DNA of 64,000 nucleotides from Erythrobacter sp. HKB08 (GTDB lineage: Bacteria > Pseudomonadota > Alphaproteobacteria > Sphingomonadales > Sphingomonadaceae), in the NCBI RefSeq assembly GCF_004114695.1, contig NZ_CP035310.1, forward strand, positions 1,161,501 through 1,225,500, given 5' to 3'. A program made the position numbers and the translations under genes. Under the pieces are notes generated by a model that was given only the letters and a program-made list of their open reading frames with translations, did not search any database and was not told where the DNA came from. The first letter of the stretch is position 1, and each line of letters starts with the position of its first letter. Below are positions 56,080 to 64,000 of the stretch, piece by piece.

Positions 56080-56682
56080 TTACCCGGACGCATAGAGTTC
56101 CGCCTCTGCCGCACGGCGGCGGGTCAGGCCCTTCAGAATGCGGCCAGCTGCACGATTCCAGCGACCGAATTCCGCCTTCGCAGCGCAGAAATCGCCGCTG
56201 CGGTGCAGCTTGGTGAGGGTCGCCCGCGCGATCGCGCCGGTATTGTAGTGGAAGCTGACCAGCGCGTCGAACTGCGCCTGCGTTGTCGGCGCGCCATCGA
56301 GTGCCCGGCCAACTTCGCGCGCATAGCGTTCGAGATCGCGCGCTAGCCGCTCGTCGCACTCGCCCTGTGTCCACACCGTGCCCGGTCCGATGCCCGTGCC
56401 GGTCGCGCCCCAGCCGATGGTCCACGGATCGCCGCCGCTTGCGGGATCTGGATAGGCCTCGACCATGCCGTCGGTTCGCAGCCGTGCGCAGCCCTCGAAC
56501 CGCTTGATGAGCGCGATGCCCTGCGGCCCGACCTGTTGGAAAGTTACACATGTTACGCTGTTCGCTTGTGTTGGCGCGTGGCCATCGAGCGCGGCATCGA
56601 GGCGGTCGACCTCGTGCTGGCGAAAGCCCCGGCCGAGAATGGCGCGAACGGTGTCGAACACGGGCTTGCGGATAGTCGTCAT
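56080..56682 (-). CDS. Lysozyme-like glycoside hydrolase family 24
   Basis: A 200-residue phage-lysozyme-type muramidase. Catalytic candidates are Glu63 (KRFEGCARL), Asp79 in EAYPDPASG and Thr88 in PWTIGWGATG, and the C-terminal half has FDALVSFHYNTGA, typical of GH24. The N-terminal 45 residues (TVRAILGRGFRQHEVDRLDAAL) form an extra helical segment seen in sphingomonad versions. No holin, spanin or other phage genes are nearby, so it is probably a domesticated lysozyme. There is no classical signal peptide. ATG 56682 preferred. Confidence 0.9.
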   Translation of the reverse strand: MTTIRKPVFDTVRAILGRGFRQHEVDRLDAALDGHAPTQANSVTCVTFQQVGPQGIALIKRFEGCARLRTDGMVEAYPDPASGGDPWTIGWGATGTGIGPGTVWTQGECDERLARDLERYAREVGRALDGAPTTQAQFDALVSFHYNTGAIARATLTKLHRSGDFCAAKAEFGRWNRAAGRILKGLTRRRAAEAELYASG

Positions 56683-56829
56683 GGCTTGGTCTCCGGGAAA
56701 AAGGGGTGGGGAGACCGGACCAGTTGGCAGAATTCTTCCGAGTAGGAAAATGCAGCGATCTATAAAAGGCATTAAGTCACTGAATTAATAGGGTAAAGCC
56801 GACGATCAGCGCGACTGCGAAGTAGCCCG

Positions 56830-56868
56830 CGCAAAGAAGAAGGGCGCCCGGATCGCTCCGGACGCCCT
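56830..56868 (-). terminator. Terminator after glnA
   Basis: Stem AGGGCG-C-CCGGA / TCCGG-A-CGCCCT (56841-56852 and 56857-56868), one mismatch, TCGC loop. On the minus strand it is followed by TCTTCTTTG. It lies 26 bases after the glnA stop. Confidence 0.8.
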
Positions 56869-56893
56869 TTCCTGTCTCGAAAAACCGAGGCGC

Positions 56894-58303
56894 TTACGCG
56901 CTGTAGTACATGTCGAACTCGACCGGGCTCGGCGTGGTTTCCCAACGCGAGACTTCTTCCCACTTGAGTTCGCAATAGGCTTCGATCTGGTCCTTGGTGA
57001 ACACGTCGCCCTTGAGCAGGAACTCGTGGTCCGCTTCGAGCGATTCCAGCGCTTCGCGCAGGCTGCCGCAGACGGTCGGAACATCGGCGAGCTCTGCCGG
57101 CGGCAGGTCGTAGAGGTTCTTGTCCATCGCTTCGCCCGGGTGGATCTTGTTCTGGATCCCGTCGAGGCCGGCCATCAGCAGCGCCGAGTAGGCGAGATAC
57201 GGGTTGGCCATCGCATCGGGGAAGCGGAACTCGACGCGCTTCGCCTTCTCGCCCGCACCGTAGGGGATGCGGCAGGAAGCGGAGCGGTTGCGCGCCGAAT
57301 AGGCGAGCAGGACCGGAGCCTCGAAGCCCGGGACCAGGCGCTTGTAGCTGTTGGTCGTCGGGTTGGTGAAGGCGTTCAGCGCCTTGGCGTGCTTGATGAC
57401 GCCGCCGATGTAATAGAGGCAGTTGTCCGACAGGCCGGCATAGCCATTGCCCGCGAAGGTCGGCTTGCCATTGTCCCAGATCGACATGTGGGTGTGCATG
57501 CCAGAGCCGTTATCGTCCTTGATCGGCTTCGGCATGAAGGTCGCGGTCTTGCCATAGGCATGGGCGACCTGGTGCACGACGTACTTGTAGATCTGCATCT
57601 GGTCGGCGGTGTGGACCAGCGTCGAGAAGGTCAGGCCGAGTTCGTGCTGGGCTGCGGCGACTTCGTGGTGGTGCTTGTCGCAGTTGAGGCCCATCTCGAT
57701 CATGGTCGCGACCATTTCGCCGCGGATGTCGACTGCGCTGTCGACCGGAGCGACCGGGAAGTAACCGCCCTTGGCGCGCGGACGGTGGGCGAGGTTGCCC
57801 GCTTCGAATTCCTTGCCCGAGTTGGTCGGCAGCTCGACATCGTCGATCGCGAAGCCCGAACCGGCATAGCCGTCTTCGAAGCGCACGTCGTCGAACATGA
57901 AGAACTCGGCTTCAGGGCCGACGTAGACGGTGTCGCCGACACCGAGTGTCTTCATGTAGTTTTCCGCGCGCTTGGCGGTCGTGCGCGGGTCGCGGCTGTA
58001 CCAGTCGCCGGTCGAGGGTTCGACGATGTCGCAGAAGACGATCATCATCGGGGTCGCGCTGAACGGGTCCATGTAGACGCGCTCGAGATCCGGCTTGAGG
58101 ATCATGTCGCTCTCGTTGATCACCTTCCAGCCGGCGATCGAGGAGCCGTCGAACATCAGGCCGTCCTCGAACTCGTCTTCGCCCATGACGCTGGCGACCA
58201 TCGAGAGGTGCTGCCATTTGCCCTTGGGATCGGTGAAACGCAGATCGACCCATTCGATCTCGTTTTCCTTGATCTGTTTCACGATGTCTTTTGCAGATGC
58301 CAT
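56894..58303 (-). CDS. glnA: Glutamine synthetase type I
   Basis: A 469-residue GSI-beta enzyme making glutamine from glutamate, ammonia and ATP as a dodecamer. Signature segments: FDGSSIAGW (near 51-59), the metal and substrate region [20 protein letters not shown], and [10 protein letters not shown]. Adenylylation site Tyr398 in KNLYDLPP is present, so GlnE and PII should control it. Second gene of glnB-glnA, 79 bases after glnB. Confidence 0.98.
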   Translation of the reverse strand: MASAKDIVKQIKENEIEWVDLRFTDPKGKWQHLSMVASVMGEDEFEDGLMFDGSSIAGWKVINESDMILKPDLERVYMDPFSATPMMIVFCDIVEPSTGDWYSRDPRTTAKRAENYMKTLGVGDTVYVGPEAEFFMFDDVRFEDGYAGSGFAIDDVELPTNSGKEFEAGNLAHRPRAKGGYFPVAPVDSAVDIRGEMVATMIEMGLNCDKHHHEVAAAQHELGLTFSTLVHTADQMQIYKYVVHQVAHAYGKTATFMPKPIKDDNGSGMHTHMSIWDNGKPTFAGNGYAGLSDNCLYYIGGVIKHAKALNAFTNPTTNSYKRLVPGFEAPVLLAYSARNRSASCRIPYGAGEKAKRVEFRFPDAMANPYLAYSALLMAGLDGIQNKIHPGEAMDKNLYDLPPAELADVPTVCGSLREALESLEADHEFLLKGDVFTKDQIEAYCELKWEEVSRWETTPSPVEFDMYYSA

Positions 58304-58382
58304 GTTCGATCCTCTTTGGTGTCTCAGGGCAGTGAATATCCGGCCTGTCGCGCCCGCCCCCGGGGCGCGGCGGCCCTATCGG

Positions 58383-58931
<549 letters not shown>

Positions 58932-58954
58932 TCACGGCAAGCCCTGCCTAATTT

Positions 58955-59890
58955 TTAGGCAGAAAGCGAGAGCCCCGTTTCCTCCGGCAAGCCGCACATC
59001 AGGTTGAGCGACTGGACCGCGGCCCCGCTCGCTCCCTTGCCGAGGTTGTCGAGCAAGGCGACGAGCCGCGCCTGCGAGCCATCGGCCGAGCCGTAAACTG
59101 CAAGCTTCATGCCGTCCCACGGCGCGGCATCCTTGCGCAGCAGCAGTTCGGCAGGCGCCTCGTCCGAGGTATCGACCGTCACGATTGCCGACCCGGCGTA
59201 GAATTCCGCCAGCGCATCGCGCAGGTCTCCCACTGAACCAGCCCCGCCAATCGCGCTGAGCGGCAGCGGAACTTCCACCGCCATGCCGCGCATCGCGTCG
59301 ACCACGGCGGGTGCAAAAACGGGCGGGTGGGCGAGGCCGGCATAGCGCTGCATTTCGGGCAGGTGCTTGTGCCCCATGGCGAGGCCGTAGCCGCGCCAGG
59401 CGATGCCGCGATCTTCCTCGAACCGGTCGATCAGCGCATTGCCGCCGCCGGAAAAACCCGAAACCGCGTTGACCGTAAAGGGCCAGTCGGCAGGTAGCAG
59501 CCCGGCGCGCACAAGCGGCGCGACGAGGGCGAGGAAGCCGGTCGGATAGCAGCCCGGATTGGCGACGAAACGCGCCGAGGCGACGGTCTTGCGCCCGACC
59601 AGTTCGGGAAAGCCGTAGGCCCAGCCATCGGCAACGCGGTGCGCGGTCGAGGCGTCGATCACGCGGGTCGCCGGGTTGTCGATCAGCGCGACGCTTTCGC
59701 GCGCGGCATCGTCGGGCAGGCACAGGATTGCGACGTCGCAGGCGTTGATCGCCTCGCGCCGGGCGCCGGTGTCCTTGCGCTTGTCGTCACCGAGGACGAG
59801 CAGTTCGAACTCGCTGCGGTTCGCCAGGCGGTCGCGGATTTCGAGGCCGGTCGTGCCTGCCGCGCCGTCGATAAAGATCGTGCTGGTCAC
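58955..59890 (-). CDS. argC: N-acetyl-gamma-glutamyl-phosphate reductase (type 2)
   Basis: A 311-residue NADP-dependent reductase of arginine synthesis, short type 2 form. NADP motif is DGAAGTTGLEIRDRL at 9-22, catalytic Cys114 in NPGCYPTG, and SGFSGGGNALIDRF and GHKHLPEMQRY are family typical. The start is GTG 59890, which overlaps the upstream SH3 gene stop (GTGA). Other arginine genes are not in the window. Confidence 0.96.
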   Translation of the reverse strand: MTSTIFIDGAAGTTGLEIRDRLANRSEFELLVLGDDKRKDTGARREAINACDVAILCLPDDAARESVALIDNPATRVIDASTAHRVADGWAYGFPELVGRKTVASARFVANPGCYPTGFLALVAPLVRAGLLPADWPFTVNAVSGFSGGGNALIDRFEEDRGIAWRGYGLAMGHKHLPEMQRYAGLAHPPVFAPAVVDAMRGMAVEVPLPLSAIGGAGSVGDLRDALAEFYAGSAIVTVDTSDEAPAELLLRKDAAPWDGMKLAVYGSADGSQARLVALLDNLGKGASGAAVQSLNLMCGLPEETGLSLSA

Positions 59891-60237
59891 TGCCCGTCGG
59901 GCGCGAGCGCGGAAAGCGGGATCCAGCCGCTCGGCCCTTCCGGACCGACGCAGCCCCACGCCCAGTTGCCGGCCGTATCGAGCAGTTCGAAACCGCTCCC
60001 GGCAGCAAGCGTCGCGACTTCCGTGCCGTCCTCGCGGCCTGCAAGGCGCAGGACGACATCGGCATCGCCGATCGTGCGCTGCTGCGGCACGGCATAATGC
60101 GGCACGAGGTAACGACCGGCGAGTGCGATATGCGCGATATCACCGCGCAGCGGCAGCGTACCCGGCGCGGGTCGCTTGACCGGCCCGTCGAGCCGTAGAG
60201 CCTCTGTCGGCACCTGGTACTGCTTTGCTTCGCTCAC
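59887..60237 (-). CDS. Small SH3-like domain protein
   Basis: A 116-residue cytoplasmic protein, no signal peptide. The core resembles a bacterial SH3 domain of the kind that precedes NlpC/P60 peptidases: YLVPHYAVPQQRTIGDADVVLRL region (ALAGRYLVPHYAVPQ, then LRLAGREDGTEVATLAAGS) and FELLDTAGNWAWGCVGPEGPSGWIPLSAL. Stand-alone versions with argC are found in related bacteria, role unknown. Its stop overlaps the argC GTG start, so it is likely co-translated. Upstream is the leucyl aminopeptidase gene (92-base gap). Confidence 0.8.
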   Translation of the reverse strand: MSEAKQYQVPTEALRLDGPVKRPAPGTLPLRGDIAHIALAGRYLVPHYAVPQQRTIGDADVVLRLAGREDGTEVATLAAGSGFELLDTAGNWAWGCVGPEGPSGWIPLSALAPDGQ

Positions 60238-60329
60238 TGTCGTTTCGTCTGCCTGTCTGGTGCTGGCCGCACAAGCGGTGGCGCGCGCTTATCCTCGGAT
60301 AACGTTCACGGCAAGGTCGGCGCGCAAAA

Positions 60330-61718
<1,389 letters not shown>

Positions 61719-61791
61719 GCCATTCCTACTAGCCGAACGCGCGCGCGTTCCAAGCTCGCAATTCGTGCGCGCAGTCGCTACATGGCAGCGC

Positions 61792-62622
61792 ATGACCGAA
61801 TACCAGCTGATCGAAGGCGACGAGACCGTCTACCGCGACGGGTCCATCAAGCTCCACGGGCCGGAAGGCTTCGAGGGGATGCGCAAGGCCGGACGCCTTG
61901 CCGCGACCATCCTCGACGAGATCGCGCAATATGTCGTGCCCGGCGTCACCACCGGCGAACTCGACGAGCGCATCCTGTCGATGATGCTCGACGGCGGCTC
62001 GGTGCCCGCGACCATGGGCTATCGCGGCTATGCGCACAGCTGCTGCATCTCGATCAACCACGTGGTGTGCCACGGCATCCCGAGCGAAAAGACGCTGAAG
62101 GATGGCGACATCGTCAATATCGACGTGACCCCGCTGCTCGACGGCTGGCACGGCGATACCAGCCGCATGTTCCTCGTTGGTGACGTGCCCTTGAAGGCGC
62201 GCCGACTGGTCGACGTGACCTACGAATGCCTCATGATCGGTATCGAGAAAGCCCAGCCCGGCGCGCGGCTCGGCGATATCGGTGCCGCGATCGAAGAGCA
62301 CGCCCGCCAATTCCGCTACGGCGTGGTGCGCGAGTTCTGCGGCCACGGCCTCGGCCGCCTGTTCCACGACGCGCCCGAAGTCGTCCATGCAGCGAAGGCG
62401 GGGACGGGCCCGGAGCTCAAGCCCGGCATGTTCTTCACCATCGAACCGATGATCAACCTCGGCAAGCCGTGGGTGAAGCTGCTCAACGACGGCTGGACTG
62501 CGGTGACGCGCGACAAGTCGCTTTCTGCGCAGTTCGAGCATTCGATCGGCATTACTGAAACCGGCAACGAGATCTTCACGCTGAGCCCGAAAGGACAGCA
62601 CCAGCCGCCTTACGATATCTGA
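61792..62622 (+). CDS. map: Methionine aminopeptidase type I
   Basis: A 276-residue co-translational enzyme removing the initiator Met. Five metal ligands can be placed: Asp in NIDVTPL and in WHGDTSR, His in CGHGLGR, Glu in FTIEPMI and Glu in QFEHSIG. The catalytic His is in NHVVCHGIP. ATG 61792 preferred; frames extend to 61717 but lack homology. Confidence 0.97.
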   Translation: MTEYQLIEGDETVYRDGSIKLHGPEGFEGMRKAGRLAATILDEIAQYVVPGVTTGELDERILSMMLDGGSVPATMGYRGYAHSCCISINHVVCHGIPSEKTLKDGDIVNIDVTPLLDGWHGDTSRMFLVGDVPLKARRLVDVTYECLMIGIEKAQPGARLGDIGAAIEEHARQFRYGVVREFCGHGLGRLFHDAPEVVHAAKAGTGPELKPGMFFTIEPMINLGKPWVKLLNDGWTAVTRDKSLSAQFEHSIGITETGNEIFTLSPKGQHQPPYDI

Positions 62623-62654
62623 TAGTTTCCAACCGCAATCGAGGGGGATGAGCG

Positions 62655-63113
62655 ATGAGAGACAATCTGAAACGCGCGGGGCTTTCGATCCTCGCAGGCA
62701 CCAGCCTTGCGCTGGCCGCTTGCGGAGGCGCTGGCGAGACGGCCGAGGGCGACGATCCGGGCATGCCCGAGATCACGACCTACGATGCCGACGTCGAGCC
62801 TGATACGATCGCCATACCGGACTGGTTTCCCGACACGATCTACCTTCCCGTGGATTTCCGGCCGCTCGGCAAGATGGAGATCGGGACGCGCAATTATCTC
62901 CTGCGCGGCACGACTGCGATCGACCCGGCGCAACTGATGGAAACCTACCGGACCAAGCTTGCCGAGGCGGGCTACGAGGTCACGCCGGTCGAGCGGATGG
63001 CAGAGCCTGACAGGGAAGTCGTCTTCAAGGGGAACGGGCTGGAGAGCGGACGCGTCAGCTATTCCGAGATCGACGGACGCGACCAGCTCCAGATCGATTT
63101 CGCGAAGGAATAG
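62655..63113 (+). CDS. Predicted lipoprotein of unknown function
   Basis: A 152-residue exported protein with lipobox LAAC (LALAACGGAG, Cys about 23). Acidic spacer, then segment IPDWFPDTIYLPVDFRPLG, typical of a small group of alphaproteobacterial lipoproteins in which the domain DTIYLP is followed by an alpha/beta unit (DPAQLMETYRTKLAEAGYEV). No function can be given. It lies between map and the convergent ccmB. Confidence 0.85.
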   Translation: MRDNLKRAGLSILAGTSLALAACGGAGETAEGDDPGMPEITTYDADVEPDTIAIPDWFPDTIYLPVDFRPLGKMEIGTRNYLLRGTTAIDPAQLMETYRTKLAEAGYEVTPVERMAEPDREVVFKGNGLESGRVSYSEIDGRDQLQIDFAKE

Positions 63114-63125
63114 CGGGCGGGCAGC

Positions 63126-63779
63126 CTAACCCTCGCGTGCGGCCCGGATGGCTGCGGCGCCGGCAAACGGCGTGATTGCGACCAGCACGAGACTGATAGC
63201 CGCGCACAGCGCGACGGCGCCGTAGTCCTGCCTTTCGAGCGCGCCTGCCCCGAAGATCAGCACCGGCACCGCCAGCGGGATCAGCAGGAGGCCCGACAGC
63301 GCCGCTCCGCCGCGAAGACCTGCGGTAAGCGCAGCGATTGTCACGCCGATCGCGGCGAGGCCCGGCGTCCCGGCGATAAGGCCGATGAGCACGAAATGCA
63401 GCGCCGGCCCGTCGAGGTTGAGCAGGGCTGCTGCCGGAAAGCAGGCGACCAGCAGGAATGGCGCGAAGCTTAGCCAGTGGGCGATGAGGCGGATCGCGAC
63501 GACCAGTTCCTCGCTCACGCCGCGTAGCGCCAGCTGGTCGAACACGCCTGCATCGAGGTCGGGCTGGATCAGCCGATCGAGCGGCAGGATGCTGGCAAGC
63601 AGCGCCGCGACCCAGATCACCCCGCCGCCGGTCTTGAGCAGCGTCGGCGCGTCCGGTCCGACGGCGAAGGGAAACAACATCGCCACCGCGAGGAAGAACA
63701 ATAGCGGCAGCACGCTGCCACCGCTGCGTCCGCCCGGCATGAGCGTGGCGAGGTCGCGTTTGAGCAGCGGGCCGATCAC
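63126..63779 (-). CDS. ccmB: Cytochrome c maturation permease CcmB
   Basis: A 217-residue membrane protein with six hydrophobic helices, the permease subunit of the CcmAB transporter that drives release of holo-CcmE in cytochrome c maturation. Family motif PLDRLIQPDLDAGVFDQL (near 73-90) and the helix pair AGTPGLAAIGVTIAAL are present. Start is GTG 63779, overlapping the ccmA stop (GTGA); the longer frame is a shadow of ccmA. Confidence 0.93.
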   Translation of the reverse strand: MIGPLLKRDLATLMPGGRSGGSVLPLLFFLAVAMLFPFAVGPDAPTLLKTGGGVIWVAALLASILPLDRLIQPDLDAGVFDQLALRGVSEELVVAIRLIAHWLSFAPFLLVACFPAAALLNLDGPALHFVLIGLIAGTPGLAAIGVTIAALTAGLRGGAALSGLLLIPLAVPVLIFGAGALERQDYGAVALCAAISLVLVAITPFAGAAAIRAAREG

Positions 63780-64000
63780 GCGGCGAACTCCCCGATTTCG
63801 AGGCGCGAAAGCCCGTCCATGCGGAACGGCTGGTGCGATGCGACGACCGCGATGCCGCCTGCCGCGCAATGCTCCGCCACCAGCGTCTCGACCAGCTCGA
63901 CTGCCGCGCTGTCGAGGCCGTTCAATGGCTCGTCGAGCAGCCAGATCGGGCAATGCTGGCCGAGCAGGCGGGCAAGGGCGGCGCGCTTGCGCTGGCCGGT
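63776..64000 (-). CDS. ccmA: Cytochrome c maturation ATPase CcmA (partial, N-terminus off the right edge)
   Basis: The C-terminal 74 residues of an ABC ATPase. Visible are the end of the signature region (GQRKRAALARLL), Walker B IWLLDEPLNGLD and the H-loop ASHQPF. The protein ends in EIGEFAA with a TGA that overlaps the ccmB start. The identity follows from ccmB next to it. Confidence 0.9.
   Translation of the reverse strand, partial: TGQRKRAALARLLGQHCPIWLLDEPLNGLDSAAVELVETLVAEHCAAGGIAVVASHQPFRMDGLSRLEIGEFAA

Overview
This is a high-GC, gene-dense chromosomal window that looks like an alphaproteobacterium of the order Sphingomonadales, most likely family Erythrobacteraceae (Erythrobacter, Qipengyuania or Altererythrobacter type). 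The clues are two very large TonB-dependent receptors without SusD partners, the nagZ-scpA-scpB-tatA-tatB-tatC string, the ispH-thrB-rnhA string with an APH-fold homoserine kinase, a short (type 2) ArgC, a glnB-glnA pair and a Tad/Flp pilus locus. This placement rests on gene content and order, not on a tree. I see no rRNA, tRNA, insertion sequence, CRISPR array or integrated phage. The window edges cut two genes: an M16 protease on the left and ccmA on the right.

Layout. 1-6.5 kb: a partial M16 zinc protease lipoprotein and a penicillin-acylase-family hydrolase (minus), divergent from a HerA/DUF87-type ATPase (plus). 6.5-9.3 kb: clpB behind a good RpoH-type promoter candidate. 9.4-16.8 kb: two divergent TonB-dependent receptors flanking a small secreted protein. 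16.8-20.2 kb: a minus-strand operon of two 2-oxoglutarate/Fe(II) oxygenases (one with a TPR domain) and a SAM methyltransferase. 20.4-23.8 kb: a fatty-acid/CoA cassette (thiolase, short-chain dehydrogenase, crotonase) and a MarR regulator. 23.9-31.3 kb: a Tad pilus locus read cpaA-cpaB-cpaC-cpaD-cpaE-tadB-tadC on the minus strand. Its ATPase gene cpaF/tadA is absent from the usual slot.

31.3-43.4 kb: an alpha/beta hydrolase and a DAO-type flavoenzyme, a DUF1508 protein, then ispH-thrB-rnhA (minus), a lipoprotein, argS, a SPOR protein, and the nagZ-scpAB-tatABC operon joining cell-wall recycling, chromosome condensation and Tat export. 43.4-48.1 kb: a tiny membrane protein, an exported amidohydrolase, threonine ammonia-lyase and the N-degron leucyltransferase bpt. 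48.0-54.4 kb: tamA-tamB, coupled by a TGATG overlap; the tamA start is abnormal. 54.4-56.7 kb: a minus-strand run of exported proteins (FAS1 lipoprotein, Asn/Gly/Arg-rich protein, GH24 lysozyme). 56.9-60.2 kb: glnB-glnA behind a sigma-54-like promoter, then argC and an SH3 protein. 60.3-64 kb: leucyl aminopeptidase divergent from methionine aminopeptidase, a lipoprotein, and ccmB-ccmA.

Most of the window is core housekeeping. The points most worth a second look are the uncharacterised two-oxygenase/methyltransferase operon, the Tad locus without its motor ATPase, a possible ATT start codon behind a perfect Shine-Dalgarno, the missing canonical start of tamA, and the control elements upstream of clpB and glnBA. 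I did not find a self-contained defence or mobile system.
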